Positions 8,610 to 18,568 are shown, numbered from the stretch's first letter. The stretch: 64,000 bases of DNA from Flavobacterium limnosediminis JC2902 (GCF_000498535.1 NZ_AVGG01000019.1:62001-126000), one strand, 5' to 3'. Notes: generated by a model not told the origin, from the sequence alone. A program made the numbers and translations.

Positions 8610-10925
8610 ATGCGTGCATTACTTATCTCATATCTGTCTTTAACTCTTTTTTTGTACAGTACATTAGCTTCTGCACAATATATTACTATTGACAATTCCA
8701 AAACCCCAACACAACTGGTACAGGATCTTTTTACAGCTGGAAGTTGTGTAACGCCTACCAATGTTACTGTCTCGGGTTGGGATTTTGGAGGCGGTGAAAA
8801 AAGTTATGCCTGGTTTAACAGTAATTCTTCCGGCTTTCCGTTGGCAAACGGGTTACTCATCTCAACGGGAAAAGCATCCTCTGCAGTCGGTCCCAATACG
8901 ACATTGCTCAGTGAAGGACCAGCTAATTGGCCGGGTGATTCGGATTTAGAACAAGCCATTGGAGAAAACAACACCGTTAATGCGACTGTAGTAGAATTTG
9001 ATTTTGTTGCAACAACCAATTATGTCAGTTTCAATTACATCTTTTCTTCTGAACAATATTTATCAAATCCGAATCCGAATCAATGCAATTATTCTGATGG
9101 ATTTTCCTTCCTATTAAGAAGAAACAATTCTGTAATCAATCAGAATCTGGGAGTTATACCGGGCACCAACATTCCGGTAAAAGTAACAACGGTTCGTGGT
9201 TCAGGAACGAACTGTCCATCTGCCAATACTGACTATTTTGACGCTTTCAACGGAAGTAACCATCCGACCAATTTTAACGGACAGACAAAACTGATGATTG
9301 CCGAAGCCGATATCGTCCCCGGAGAATCCTATCATGTAAAATTGGTCATTGCAGATCAGGGAAATAATCTCTACGATTCCGGGATTTTTATCGGCGGAAA
9401 CAGTTTCAACAACGATTTTGCCATGGGAGATGACCGCTTAATTGCAGACGGAAACCCACTTTGCCCCGGGGAAACCCTTACTGTTAGTCCGGATTACACC
9501 GTTCCGGGCACTTTAAGTTATACCTGGCTAAAAAATGATATCCCGATTCCAGGTTATGTCAATGTAAACTCTCCGGTTTATACAATTACTTCTGCGGGTA
9601 TTTATACAATAGTCGCCAACCTGGGTACCTGCACCATCCGGGGTTATATAAATATTGAATACGGTCCGTCTCCAAATGACGCCGTTTTAATTCAATGTGA
9701 TGATAACAGCGACGGAATTACCATATACAATTTAAACAACGTATCACAAACCATCACTGGTGGAGACAGCCAAATGAATATAGTTGGCTATTTCCGTAAT
9801 TTATCGGATGCCCAAAACGACCAAAATGCAATTGCAAACCCTCAGTCATACCAAAACAACCAGGGAAATACTGTTGTGGCCAAAGTTGAAAACAATCAAT
9901 TTGGCTGCATCAATTATGCCTCAATATCCCTTCAGGTGGCATCTAATACAATAAATTCTATTCTACCGGTAAGAGCTTGCGACACGGTCGCACCGCAAGA
10001 TGGATTATTCCCTTTTGACTTGAACGCTATTTCCCTGCAAATTCAAAATAACAATACCTTACCTGCCGGCAACTCTATTCAGTATTTTACTGATTCACAG
10101 GACGCTGTCACACAGAACAATCAATTAAGCACACCGTTCACGAACACAACCGCCAATGAGCAAACCATTTATGCCCGCATTGCAACCGGTCCGGATTGCT
10201 ACGCCATATTGCCTGTTACCCTGATTGTAATTTCTTTTCCTGATTTGCAAGACCAAGCAGTAGGCATTTGTGATGGCGAAAGCGCAATATTGGATGCTGG
10301 AAGTGGTTATGCCAGTTATAGCTGGGACACCAATCCGGTTCAGAACACACAAACCATAGCCGTTACCCAAGCCGGAAATTACACGGTGACCGTTACCACT
10401 GCTGAGGGCTGTACGGGCACAAAAACCTTTATTGTTGCAGTTTCGGAAATGGCAACGATACTGAATATTGAAGTAAACAGTTTCTCGGGAACGAACAATT
10501 CCGTTACAGTACATGTCAGCGGCAATGGAAATTATGAATTTTCATTGGACAATGTCAATTATCAGGATAGCAATGTTTTCACAAATGTTTTACCGGGAGA
10601 ATACCAGGTTTTTGTAAGGGATAAAAACGGCTGCGATAATCCTCCTCCCCAAACCGTTTACGTTTTAGACTATCCGAGATTTTTCACACCGAATGGCGAC
10701 GGCTACAACGATACTTGGAAAATTAAAAATCTTGAAATCAATTATCCGAATGCAGAATTACTGATTTTTGATCGGTACGGAAAACTTCTGAAACAATTTT
10801 TCCCTTCAGATGAAGGTTGGAATGGAACTTTTAACAGTTATACACTACCCTCTGACGATTATTGGTTTACACTTTCTCTGAATAACGGCCGAATTATTAA
10901 AGGACATTTTGCTTTGAAGCGATAG
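8610..10925 (+). CDS. Choice-of-anchor L domain protein with T9SS type B sorting domain
   Basis: A 771-residue secreted protein. After a signal peptide (MRALLISYLSLTLFLYSTLASAQ), residues about 30-260 show the choice-of-anchor L pattern (TPTQLVQDLFTAGSCVTPTN, GLLISTGKA, YNYIFSSEQ-like strands, SDGFSFLL). Ig-like modules follow (LCPGETLTV, YTWLKNDIPI), then repeats with LIQCDDNSDGI and the tail seen in other gliding-associated proteins. The C-terminus FFTPNGDGYNDTWKI to GHFALKR is the type B (CHU_C) sorting domain. It is probably a large cell-surface adhesin or matrix protein exported by T9SS. It has its own promoter candidate and is separate from the ABC genes. Confidence 0.9.
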   Translation: MRALLISYLSLTLFLYSTLASAQYITIDNSKTPTQLVQDLFTAGSCVTPTNVTVSGWDFGGGEKSYAWFNSNSSGFPLANGLLISTGKASSAVGPNTTLLSEGPANWPGDSDLEQAIGENNTVNATVVEFDFVATTNYVSFNYIFSSEQYLSNPNPNQCNYSDGFSFLLRRNNSVINQNLGVIPGTNIPVKVTTVRGSGTNCPSANTDYFDAFNGSNHPTNFNGQTKLMIAEADIVPGESYHVKLVIADQGNNLYDSGIFIGGNSFNNDFAMGDDRLIADGNPLCPGETLTVSPDYTVPGTLSYTWLKNDIPIPGYVNVNSPVYTITSAGIYTIVANLGTCTIRGYINIEYGPSPNDAVLIQCDDNSDGITIYNLNNVSQTITGGDSQMNIVGYFRNLSDAQNDQNAIANPQSYQNNQGNTVVAKVENNQFGCINYASISLQVASNTINSILPVRACDTVAPQDGLFPFDLNAISLQIQNNNTLPAGNSIQYFTDSQDAVTQNNQLSTPFTNTTANEQTIYARIATGPDCYAILPVTLIVISFPDLQDQAVGICDGESAILDAGSGYASYSWDTNPVQNTQTIAVTQAGNYTVTVTTAEGCTGTKTFIVAVSEMATILNIEVNSFSGTNNSVTVHVSGNGNYEFSLDNVNYQDSNVFTNVLPGEYQVFVRDKNGCDNPPPQTVYVLDYPRFFTPNGDGYNDTWKIKNLEINYPNAELLIFDRYGKLLKQFFPSDEGWNGTFNSYTLPSDDYWFTLSLNNGRIIKGHFALKR

Positions 10926-11013
10926 TTCTTTTTAACAATAATGTTTTCCTAAGTCTTTTTTAATCGAATTTACGCAGCAACTTTACATTTAATAATATAT
11001 AAATCAAAACATT

Positions 11014-11268
11014 ATGGAATTAATAGGAACATTAATTATCGGAGCTATTGCCGGATGGTTAGGTAGCCAGATTTTCAGCGGCGGTAGTTTGGGTTTGATA
11101 GGTAATATCGTTGTCGGTATTTTAGGAAGTTTTGTAGGCTATTGGCTCTTAGGTAAACTCGGGATAAGCCTTGGAACCGGAATTTTAGGTGCTGTTTTAA
11201 CCGGTGCCTTAGGTGCCATTGTTATTTTGGCTATCGTAAATCTTCTTTTCAAAGGAAAACCCAAATAA
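11014..11268 (+). CDS. GlsB/YeaQ/YmgE family small membrane protein
   Basis: An 84-residue protein with three glycine-rich membrane helices (LIGTLIIGAIAGWLGSQIF, IGNIVVGILGSFVGYWLLG, LGAIVILAIVNLLF). This is the pattern of the transglycosylase-associated/YeaQ stress family. Members are induced by envelope or acid stress, but their mechanism is unknown. A bidirectional terminator separates it from convergent typA. Confidence 0.88.
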   Translation: MELIGTLIIGAIAGWLGSQIFSGGSLGLIGNIVVGILGSFVGYWLLGKLGISLGTGILGAVLTGALGAIVILAIVNLLFKGKPK

Positions 11269-11273
11269 TAAAA

Positions 11274-11299
11274 AAGCCACTCGTTTGAGTGGCTTTCTG
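11274..11299. terminator. Bidirectional terminator between YeaQ-like gene and typA
   Basis: AAGCCACTC-GTTT-GAGTGGCTT stem (9 bp) flanked by an A-run on the left and T-rich sequence on the right, placed between convergent genes. Confidence 0.8.
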
Positions 11300-11317
11300 T
11301 TTTATAACACGATAAGA

Positions 11318-13117
11318 TTATGAAATCTTGAAACGTTTTCTGTCATTTTCAGTCAGGTAGATTTTACGTAAACGTAACGATTTTGGCGTTACCTCAACAT
11401 ACTCGTCTTTCTGAATGTATTCTAACGCTTCCTCTAATGAGAATTTGATAGCAGGAATGATTCTTGCTTTATCATCTGCTCCAGACGAACGAACGTTCGA
11501 AAGTTTCTTAGTCTTAGTTACGTTCACAGTCATATCATCGCTACGGGTATTTTCACCAATAACCTGACCTTCGTAGATATCTTCATTCGGATCAACGAAG
11601 AATTTACCTCTGTCCTGTAATTTATCAATTGAATAAGGAATCGCTTTTCCGTTCTCCATAGAGATTAACGAACCGTTATTTCTTCCCGGAATTTCACCTT
11701 TGAATGGTTCGTATCCGATGAAACGGTGTGCCATAATCGCCTCACCAGCCGTAGCGGTAAGCAATTGATTTCTCAATCCGATGATACCACGGGAAGGAAT
11801 GTTAAATTTCACAATCATACGATCGCCTTTACCTTCCATGGAAAGCATTTCTCCTTTACGAACAGAAACAAATTCTACTGCTCTACCAGAAAGATTTTCC
11901 GGTAAGTCGATAGTCAATTCCTCAATTGGCTCACATTTAACACCGTCAACTTCTTTGATGATTACCTGTGGCTGACCAATCTGTAATTCATATCCTTCAC
12001 GACGCATTGTTTCAATAAGTACCGATAAGTGCAATACACCACGACCAAATACCATGAATTTATCTGCTGAATCGGTATCACCAACTCTTAACGCTAAGTT
12101 TTTCTCTAATTCTTTAGCCAAACGATCTTTGATGTGTCTTGATGTAACGAATTTACCTTCTTTACCAAAGAATGGCGAATCATTAATCGTGAACAACATG
12201 CTCATTGTTGGCTCATCAATTGCGATAGAGGCTAATGCTTCCGGGTTTTCGAAATCGGCAATAGTATCCCCGATTTCAAATCCTTCAATACCTACAATCG
12301 CACAAATATCCCCAGCAATTACTTCGGTTACTTTTTTACGTCCAAGACCTTCAAAAGTGTGTAATTCCTTAATTCTGGATTTGATGATTTTACCGTCTCT
12401 TTTCACCAAAGAGATTGGCATACCTTCAGTCATAACGCCTCTTTCCAAACGACCGATAGCGATACGTCCTGTAAAAGAAGAGAAATCTAAAGAGGTAATT
12501 AACATCTGAGGCGTTCCTTCCGATACTTTCGGAGCAGGAACGTGCTCTAAAACCATATCCAATAATGGCTCGATGTTTTCAGTCTGGTTTCTGAAGTCAT
12601 CAGACATCCAGTTATTTTTAGCAGAACCGTACACGGTTGGGAAATCCAACTGTGCTTCAGTAGCGCCTAATTCGAACATTAAGTCGAAAACTTTCTCATG
12701 AACTTCTTCCGGAGTACAGTTTTCTTTATCCACTTTATTAATAACCACACATGGTTTTAATCCTAAATCGATTGCTTTCTGCAATACGAAACGGGTTTGT
12801 GGCATTGGGCCTTCAAAAGCATCCACCAATAAACAAACACCATCCGCCATATTCAATACACGTTCCACTTCACCACCAAAATCGGCGTGACCTGGAGTAT
12901 CGATAATATTGATTTTTGTTCCTTTGTAAGTTACGGAAACGTTTTTAGAAGTGATGGTAATCCCTCTTTCTCTTTCTAAATCGTTGTTATCCAAGATCAA
13001 ATCACCTGTGTTTTCGTTTTCACGGAATAACTGACAGTGATACATAATTTTGTCAACCAATGTTGTTTTACCGTGGTCAACGTGGGCAATAATCGCGATG
13101 TTTCTAATTGAAGTCAT
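11318..13117 (-). CDS. typA: Ribosome-associated GTPase TypA/BipA
   Basis: A 599-residue translational GTPase starting at [20 protein letters not shown]. An upstream in-frame ATG at 13138 overlaps the promoter and is rejected. Motifs: G1 AHVDHGKT, switch I region ERERGITI, G3 [15 protein letters not shown]4 NKVD. Domain II and EF-G-like domains III and V follow, then the TypA-specific C-terminal domain ([22 protein letters not shown]). TypA binds the 70S ribosome and aids 50S assembly and translation under cold or other stress. The gene is monocistronic, with a -7 box at 13136-13143. Confidence 0.97.
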   Translation of the reverse strand: MTSIRNIAIIAHVDHGKTTLVDKIMYHCQLFRENENTGDLILDNNDLERERGITITSKNVSVTYKGTKINIIDTPGHADFGGEVERVLNMADGVCLLVDAFEGPMPQTRFVLQKAIDLGLKPCVVINKVDKENCTPEEVHEKVFDLMFELGATEAQLDFPTVYGSAKNNWMSDDFRNQTENIEPLLDMVLEHVPAPKVSEGTPQMLITSLDFSSFTGRIAIGRLERGVMTEGMPISLVKRDGKIIKSRIKELHTFEGLGRKKVTEVIAGDICAIVGIEGFEIGDTIADFENPEALASIAIDEPTMSMLFTINDSPFFGKEGKFVTSRHIKDRLAKELEKNLALRVGDTDSADKFMVFGRGVLHLSVLIETMRREGYELQIGQPQVIIKEVDGVKCEPIEELTIDLPENLSGRAVEFVSVRKGEMLSMEGKGDRMIVKFNIPSRGIIGLRNQLLTATAGEAIMAHRFIGYEPFKGEIPGRNNGSLISMENGKAIPYSIDKLQDRGKFFVDPNEDIYEGQVIGENTRSDDMTVNVTKTKKLSNVRSSGADDKARIIPAIKFSLEEALEYIQKDEYVEVTPKSLRLRKIYLTENDRKRFKIS

Positions 13118-13135
13118 ATACAAATTTTGAAGGTG

Positions 13136-13143
13136 CAAAGGTA
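13136..13143 (-). promoter_or_regulatory. -7 box for typA
   Basis: On the minus strand it reads TACCTTTG, 18 bases from the chosen typA ATG. No clear TTG upstream at the expected spacing. Confidence 0.45.
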
Positions 13144-13210
13144 CAACTATTTTTTGGATTAAAAAGACTAATTATGAAGTAGTTAGCTAAAATTTAACCA
13201 TTTAGTCATA

Positions 13211-13239
13211 ATAAAAAAAGCCCTCAATACTGAGAGCTT
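13211..13239 (-). terminator. Terminator after rpsT
   Basis: Minus strand AGCTCTCA-GTAT-TGAGGGCT stem followed by TTTTTTATT. Confidence 0.8.
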
Positions 13240-13262
13240 ATTTATTTTATCAAAACATACTA

Positions 13263-13514
13263 CTATAAAGCAGCTACATGTCTTGTTAATTTTGATTTTA
13301 AGTTTGAAGCTTTGTTAGCGTGAATGATGTTTTTCTTAGCTAACTTGTCAATCATAGAGATCACAGAAGATAATTTTGCAGACGCCTCACCTTTATCTGT
13401 TGCTAAACGAATTGCTTTGATAGCATTACGTGTAGTTTTGTGTTGGTATCTGTTTAATACTCTTTTTTTCTCGTTGCTTCTGATTCTTTTTAAAGCTGAC
13501 TTATGATTTGCCAT
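13263..13514 (-). CDS. rpsT: 30S ribosomal protein S20
   Basis: An 83-residue, Lys/Arg/Ala-rich protein (MANHKSALKRIRSNEKKRV, then HKTTRNAIKAI and KKNIIHANKASNLKSKLTRH). These are the diagnostic S20 segments, and it is of normal length. It binds 16S rRNA helices in the 30S body. Single gene with its own terminator, directly downstream (on the minus strand) of the tRNA-Glu cluster. Confidence 0.97.
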   Translation of the reverse strand: MANHKSALKRIRSNEKKRVLNRYQHKTTRNAIKAIRLATDKGEASAKLSSVISMIDKLAKKNIIHANKASNLKSKLTRHVAAL

Positions 13515-13662
13515 TTTTTCTAATTTTTAATTGTTATAAACTTCTAGTTAAAAAAGAAAAACCTCCCACAATTGCCAATGCAATCACTTTGGTTTTAACT
13601 AATAAAATAAAGTTTTGAGACACTAAAACAATACTTTATAAAACTTATTTACAACTAATCTG

Positions 13663-13734
13663 TAGCCCGTAGGGGAATCGAACCCCTCTTACCAGGATGA
13701 AAACCTGGCGTCCTAACCGATAGACGAACGGGCC
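13663..13734 (-). tRNA. tRNA-Glu (TTC), copy 1
   Basis: The 72-nt minus-strand cloverleaf has acceptor GGCCCGT/ACGGGCT (one G-U), D arm GTCT/GGAC, anticodon stem CCAGG/CCTGG with loop TTTTCAT (anticodon TTC), T arm AGGGG-TTCGATT-CCCCT and discriminator A. CCA is not encoded. Confidence 0.96.
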
Positions 13735-13766
13735 AAATTCTTTTTGTAACCCAATTTCAATAAAAG

Positions 13767-13838
13767 TAGCCCGTAGGGGAATCGAACCCCTCTTACCAGG
13801 ATGAAAACCTGGCGTCCTAACCGATAGACGAACGGGCC
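13767..13838 (-). tRNA. tRNA-Glu (TTC), copy 2
   Basis: Base-for-base identical to copy 1 by eye, 32 bp away. Confidence 0.96.
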
Positions 13839-13864
13839 AGTAAAAACAATAAAGAAAAAAGTTG

Positions 13865-13936
13865 TAGCCCGTAGGGGAATCGAACCCCTCTTACCAGGAT
13901 GAAAACCTGGCGTCCTAACCGATAGACGAACGGGCC
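13865..13936 (-). tRNA. tRNA-Glu (TTC), copy 3
   Basis: Identical to copies 1 and 2, 26 bp from copy 2. On the minus strand it is the promoter-proximal member of the three-gene cluster. Confidence 0.96.
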
Positions 13937-14016
13937 GTCTTTTTTCTTTATTGCGGTTGCAAAAATACAACTAATTTCTATTCTTGCAACACTTATCTCA
14001 AAAAAAATATTTTTTT

Positions 14017-15495
14017 TTAATATGCCTTAGCGAAAAGCACTCTGCCTGAGGATGGTTTGCCTGTAAAAACACAGCTTCCCGTCTCTTCTTTTCGATCTAA
14101 AGCAATACAACGAATGGTTGCTTTTGTAAGTTCTTTAATCTTTTCTTCGGTTTCTGCAGTACCATCCCAATGCGCTGCAACAAACCCTCCTTTATTCTCA
14201 AGAATATCTTTAAACTCCTCAAACGAATTCACCTCTGTAATGTGTGTATCTCTGTAAATCAATGCTTTATTAAACAAATCGCTTTGAATCTGCTCTAATA
14301 AATTCTGAATATAACCTACAATTCCGTCTTTAGAAACCGTTTCTTTTGTTAACGTATCTCTTCGGGCAACCTCGTAAGTACCGTTTTCCAAATCGTTCGG
14401 ACCAATCGCCAAACGAACCGGCACTCCTTTTAATTCCCACTCAGCAAACTTAAATCCTGGCTTTTGGGTGTCTCTGTCATCAAATTTAACTGAAATACCA
14501 ACTTTGCGCAATTCCTTCATCAATTCGTTTACTTGAGCAGAAATTGCTTCTAATTGTTCTTCCGTTCTGTGAATCGGAACAACCACCACTTGAATAGGCG
14601 CCAAATTCGGAGGCAATACCAAACCGTTATCATCGGAATGCGTCATCACCAAAGCTCCCATTAAACGTGTTGAAACCCCCCAAGACGTCCCCCAAACGTG
14701 CTCCTGCTTCCCTTCTTTATTCGCAAACTTAACATCAAATGCTTTAGCGAAGTTTTGCCCTAAGAAGTGGGAAGTTCCCGCCTGAAGTGCTTTCCCGTCC
14801 TGCATTAAGGCTTCAATACAATAGGTTTCATCTGCTCCTGCAAAACGCTCGGTTTCGGTTTTCACCCCTTTCATTACCGGGATAGCCATGAAATTCTGCG
14901 CGAAATCAGCATACACATTCATCATCTGTACAGACTCTGCCAATGCTTCCGCTTTTGTGGCATGCGCCGTATGTCCTTCCTGCCATAAAAATTCGGCAGT
15001 ACGTAAGAACAAACGCGTACGCATTTCCCAACGCACCACATTCGCCCATTGGTTAATCAACAGCGGTAAATCTCTGTAAGATTGTACCCAACCTTTATAA
15101 GTAGACCAAATAATGGCTTCACTGGTAGGACGAACGATTAATTCTTCTTCCAGTTTCGCATTAGGATCTACCATTAATTTTCCTTTGTTATCAGGATCGT
15201 TTTTCAATCGGTAATGCGTAACAATAGCACATTCTTTAGCAAATCCTTCTGCATTTTTTTCTTCTGCTTCAAACATGCTTTTCGGAACGAACAACGGAAA
15301 ATACGCATTATGATGACCAGTTTCTTTGAACATACGGTCCAATTCTCCCTGCATTTTTTCCCAAATTGCATAGCCGTACGGCTTGATAACCATACAACCT
15401 CTCACTCCGGAATTTTCTGCTAAATCTGCTTTTACAACCAGCTCGTTATACCATTTGGAATAATCTTCTGATCGCTTTGTTAAGTTCTTGCTCAT
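14017..15495 (-). CDS. proS: Prolyl-tRNA synthetase, archaeal/eukaryal-type (type 3)
   Basis: A 492-residue class II synthetase lacking the bacterial INS editing insertion. Motif 2 region: [20 protein letters not shown], after [16 protein letters not shown]. The anticodon-binding domain ([17 protein letters not shown]) and the C-terminal zinc-like domain ([20 protein letters not shown], ending FAKAY) follow. This short ProRS is standard in Bacteroidota. It charges tRNA-Pro in the cytoplasm. The gene lies upstream, on the same strand, of the tRNA-Glu cluster. Confidence 0.97.
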   Translation of the reverse strand: MSKNLTKRSEDYSKWYNELVVKADLAENSGVRGCMVIKPYGYAIWEKMQGELDRMFKETGHHNAYFPLFVPKSMFEAEEKNAEGFAKECAIVTHYRLKNDPDNKGKLMVDPNAKLEEELIVRPTSEAIIWSTYKGWVQSYRDLPLLINQWANVVRWEMRTRLFLRTAEFLWQEGHTAHATKAEALAESVQMMNVYADFAQNFMAIPVMKGVKTETERFAGADETYCIEALMQDGKALQAGTSHFLGQNFAKAFDVKFANKEGKQEHVWGTSWGVSTRLMGALVMTHSDDNGLVLPPNLAPIQVVVVPIHRTEEQLEAISAQVNELMKELRKVGISVKFDDRDTQKPGFKFAEWELKGVPVRLAIGPNDLENGTYEVARRDTLTKETVSKDGIVGYIQNLLEQIQSDLFNKALIYRDTHITEVNSFEEFKDILENKGGFVAAHWDGTAETEEKIKELTKATIRCIALDRKEETGSCVFTGKPSSGRVLFAKAY

Positions 15496-15597
15496 TTTTA
15501 ATACTTTGGCACAAATATTGTTTAACTTACTTTAATGAAAATAGTTCGACAAAACTAACTAATTTTGTTATGTCCAACAATAAAAAACACCATTGAT

Positions 15598-16587
15598 ATG
15601 AAAACTATATGCGTATCCGGCCGAAATTTATCCATTTACATGTTATTTGGATTAGTAGGACTTTTGGTTTCTTCCTGTGGCTCCTATCAGAACTCGTCGT
15701 ATTACGACAATGACGGCGTTTACGGCTCACCTGAAAGAACTCAATATCAGCAAAGCGATGTTAATGCTTCCAACTATAAATACAAAGAGTATTTTGCAGC
15801 TAATAAAGACAATTATTCCCAAAACAATAATAACGCTGCGTTTACCGACGTGGAAAATTACAGTTCACAAAATAACGACACCGTTAACAAACAACAGAAC
15901 AATTATGCCGGTTGGGGAGACAATCCAAGCACAACAGTTGTAACATATTACGACAACTACTACTCACCTTGGTATGCAGGCTACGGTTGGTATTATCCTT
16001 ACTACGGATGGAGTTGGGGCATCAGTTGGGGCTGGGGCTGGGGCTACCCTTATTACGGATGGGGTTACTACAACCCTTACTGCTACTACCCTTACTACGG
16101 ATACCACGGCTATTACGGACACGGAACCTATACATACGGCACAAGAGGCGGATATGCCTATAACGGAGGTAGAAACAATTACAACTCCTATAATGACGGC
16201 GGTAGAAGAGGCTATCCAAATCAAAGAAATTATACCAGTAATACCAGAGAAAACAACTACAATGCCGCATCAAATCCAAGAAGCTCCAATTTACAAAATC
16301 CGAGAAGCTTCACAACCCCAAGAAACAGCGGTCAGTATCAGAATCAGTACTCTACGCCGAGATCAAACCAAAGCGCTCAGCCAAGAAGCAATCAATATTC
16401 GACTCCAAGAAGCAATAACAATTACAGCGCTCCTCCAAGAAGCAACAACAATTATTCCGCACCGAGAAGCAGTGGCAGTTATTCCACTCCAAGAAGCTCA
16501 GGAAGCTCATACGGCAGTGGTAGCTATGGCGGAAGCGGAGGCGGCGGAGGACGTTCCGGCGGAGGCGGCGGAGGCGGCAGAAGATAA
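15598..16587 (+). CDS. Tyr/Gly/Ser-rich low-complexity lipoprotein
   Basis: From the ATG at 15598 the 329-residue product has an N-terminal membrane segment ending in a lipobox (GLVGLLVSSC), so it is probably a lipoprotein. An upstream TTG at 15565 would extend it without improving the signal. The mature region has three compositional zones: Asn/Gln/Tyr-rich (about 40-125), Tyr/Trp/Gly-rich (about 125-205, YYPYYGWSWG repeats), and Arg-Ser-Asn repeats (SAPRSNNNY, STPRSSGS) ending in an almost pure Gly/Arg tail. Homologues in Flavobacterium are often labelled by composition (vitellogenin-like), which says nothing about function. A TAATTTTG box lies at 15560-15567, and a terminator follows the stop. 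Confidence 0.75.
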   Translation: MKTICVSGRNLSIYMLFGLVGLLVSSCGSYQNSSYYDNDGVYGSPERTQYQQSDVNASNYKYKEYFAANKDNYSQNNNNAAFTDVENYSSQNNDTVNKQQNNYAGWGDNPSTTVVTYYDNYYSPWYAGYGWYYPYYGWSWGISWGWGWGYPYYGWGYYNPYCYYPYYGYHGYYGHGTYTYGTRGGYAYNGGRNNYNSYNDGGRRGYPNQRNYTSNTRENNYNAASNPRSSNLQNPRSFTTPRNSGQYQNQYSTPRSNQSAQPRSNQYSTPRSNNNYSAPPRSNNNYSAPRSSGSYSTPRSSGSSYGSGSYGGSGGGGGRSGGGGGGGRR

Positions 16588-16600
16588 ATTTTCAAAATTT

Positions 16601-16637
16601 CCTAAGCTCATTTATTTGGGCTTAGGTTTTTATTTTT
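16601..16637 (+). terminator. Terminator after the Tyr/Gly-rich lipoprotein gene
   Basis: CCTAAGC/GCTTAGG stem (extended by TC/GG mismatches) with a 12-nt loop, followed by TTTTTATTTTT. It ends about 20 bp before the next gene. Confidence 0.75.
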
Positions 16638-16655
16638 AACTCAAACCAGTTTGTC

Positions 16656-18182
16656 ATGAATAAATACTTACTCCATACAGTCCTTTTCCTGCTGGCATTA
16701 ACAGCAAATGCCCAAGAACTAACTCCTGCCGCTGCATTACGTTATGCAATGGACAACACACAGGGAACAGCCCGATACAGAGGAATGAGTGGCGCTTTCG
16801 GTGCCGTTGGAGGCGATTTGTCTTCCATAAATATCAATCCCGCCGGATCAGCATTTTTCAACAGCAATACCTCTGGATTAACAATGAGCGTGAATAACAA
16901 TAAAAACGAATCCAATTATTTCGGAGGGTCTGCCACAGACAATGCCACCAGCTTTAATTTCAATCAGATGGGAGGTGTCATGGTCTTTAACAATACCAAT
17001 CCAAAAAGTGACTGGAAAAAATTCGCCATTACCATTAACTATGAAACAACGAATGACTTCGACAACGACATTTATATCCAAGGGGTAAATCCGAACCGTT
17101 CCATAGGAGAATATTTTAACGCTTTTGCGAATGGGTTTGGAGGAATGAGCGGAATACCTTTAAGCGTGTTGCAGGATGCCGATTATCCGGGCTTAACCTT
17201 TGCGGATCAACAGGCATGGTTAGGATATCAATCCTTTATGTTTGACCCGGTTACTAACACCCCGAACAATACGGAATACGTTTCAAATGTACCGGAAAAC
17301 AGCAGTTATTACCAAAACAACTCGGTTTACACCACCGGATACAACGGAAAATTAAGTTTTAATTTTTCCGCCGATTACAAGGATATCCTTTATTTGGGAT
17401 TAAACCTGAATTCCCATTTTACAAACTATTACCAGAACTCCTTCCTTTACGAATCCAATACAGGAACAAACGGTGTTGGCAGAAACACGCTCCACAGCGT
17501 GAGTTTCAACAATTACATGCATACTTTCGGTAGCGGCTTCTCTTTTAGTGTCGGGGCCATCGCAAAACTAAGCAGAGATTTCAGAGTCGGATTTGCTTAT
17601 GAATCTCCAACATGGTATCATATGAATGACGAACTGTCCCAGGACATTTCAACACGTTACAGTGACCCTGCCAATGTGGTATCATCGACCTACATCAATC
17701 CGTACGTTATAAACGTCTATCCGAGTTATAAAATCAATTCGGCAGGCAAATACAACGGAAGCATAGCCTATTTGTTTGGAAAAAAAGGATTGATCAGTTT
17801 TGATTATTCCCTTAAAGATTATTCCCAGGTAAAATTCAAACCGGAAGAAGAATTGTTCCACAGCTCACTCAACTCCTTGATGTCAAACTCTTTGAGAATG
17901 GCATCTGAAATCAGAATTGGAGCTGAATATCGAATCAAACAAGTCAGCCTGAGAGGTGGTTATCGCTTTGAAGAAAGTCCGTATGAAGACGAAAAAACCA
18001 TTGGAAACTTAAACGGATTCTCAACCGGTATAGGGTATAATTTTGGGTTCTCCCGACTTGATTTTGCCTATGCCTACTCACAAAGAGACCAGCAGGTAAG
18101 TTTGCTTTCAAGTTTTACCGATTCGGCTACGGTCACCACAAAAACCAATAATTTCTTCCTTACTTACACGTTTGGTTTCTAG
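16656..18182 (+). CDS. OmpP1/FadL/TodX-family outer membrane transport protein
   Basis: A 508-residue protein with signal peptide MNKYLLHTVLFLLALTANAQ. The N-terminal hatch signature ALRYAMDNTQGTARYRGMSG, with GAFGAVGGDLSSININPAGS, is diagnostic for Bacteroidota FadL-like porins (sometimes labelled hemin receptors). Beta-strand-rich sequence follows (LGLNLNSHFTNYY, SFSVGAIAKLSRDFRVGFAYES, ISFDYSLKDYS) and the protein ends FFLTYTFGF with a terminal Phe. It probably lets hydrophobic molecules such as fatty acids cross the outer membrane. It starts 20 bp after a terminator, so its own promoter must overlap that hairpin, or it depends on read-through. Confidence 0.88.
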   Translation: MNKYLLHTVLFLLALTANAQELTPAAALRYAMDNTQGTARYRGMSGAFGAVGGDLSSININPAGSAFFNSNTSGLTMSVNNNKNESNYFGGSATDNATSFNFNQMGGVMVFNNTNPKSDWKKFAITINYETTNDFDNDIYIQGVNPNRSIGEYFNAFANGFGGMSGIPLSVLQDADYPGLTFADQQAWLGYQSFMFDPVTNTPNNTEYVSNVPENSSYYQNNSVYTTGYNGKLSFNFSADYKDILYLGLNLNSHFTNYYQNSFLYESNTGTNGVGRNTLHSVSFNNYMHTFGSGFSFSVGAIAKLSRDFRVGFAYESPTWYHMNDELSQDISTRYSDPANVVSSTYINPYVINVYPSYKINSAGKYNGSIAYLFGKKGLISFDYSLKDYSQVKFKPEEELFHSSLNSLMSNSLRMASEIRIGAEYRIKQVSLRGGYRFEESPYEDEKTIGNLNGFSTGIGYNFGFSRLDFAYAYSQRDQQVSLLSSFTDSATVTTKTNNFFLTYTFGF

Positions 18183-18259
18183 AAAAATCGTGAAGGTATC
18201 ACAGAAAACTCTTTCTCACAGATACGTTTTGGACACAAAGATCAGAAAGAATATTTACA

Positions 18260-18315
18260 ACACAGATTACACAAATTTTCACAAATCAATCCGTGAAAAT
18301 CTGTAAAATCTGTGT
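18260..18315 (+). repeat. Long hairpin (ACACAGATT...AATCTGTGT)
   Basis: Two 23-nt arms (18260-18282 and 18293-18315), complementary at 20 of 23 positions, with a 10-nt loop. A T-rich run follows (TTTACTTTTTTT), so it could terminate the FadL gene 78 bp upstream. A related fragment (GAATTACACAAATTTGCACG) lies near 51776-51795. The intergenic stretch 18183-18613 contains only this hairpin, interspersed element A and a -7 box. Confidence 0.6.
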
Positions 18316-18444
18316 TTACTTTTTTTATAAACGCCCAAAAATCTGATTGAATTGCTTTAATCCTTATCTGTATCTGTATTTCCATTCAATTTGTGCCCAA
18401 ACCAAAACTTCTTCCGAAGTAATTTTTTTATTCTCGAACGTTTG

Positions 18445-18552
18445 CCCTTAGCCCCGACAGGAACGGTATCCTTTTGCTTTTTTCTTTAAAAAGTAAAAGA
18501 TATAGTGGATGGCGGGACCAAACCCTTAAAAAATTCCCAAACGATGGTGCTC
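18445..18552 (+). repeat. Interspersed hairpin element, copy A
   Basis: Begins CCCTTAGCCCCGACAGGAAC and continues with a T-rich/A-rich snapback (CTTTT...AAAAG), GTGGATGGCGGGA, and the end CAAACGATGGTGCTCC. Copies B (44598-44719) and C (58598-58720) share the TTAGCCC start, GGAAATCC/GGTATCC, the hairpin and the GCTCC end. It sits just upstream of the rimO promoter. Confidence 0.7.
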
Positions 18553-18568
18553 CTAATTATAAAAAGCG

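Noticed and set aside
12054..12509. 151-residue plus-strand frame opposite typA
   Set aside because: Antisense to a conserved GTPase with no recognisable motif.
13713..13970. 85-residue minus-strand frame across the tRNA genes
   Set aside because: Covers two tRNA-Glu genes and reads through their identical sequence; not a protein gene.
15974..16639. 221-residue plus-strand reading frame over the Tyr/Gly-rich lipoprotein gene
   Set aside because: It is an out-of-frame reading of repetitive codons; the lipoprotein frame has a signal, lipobox and known relatives.
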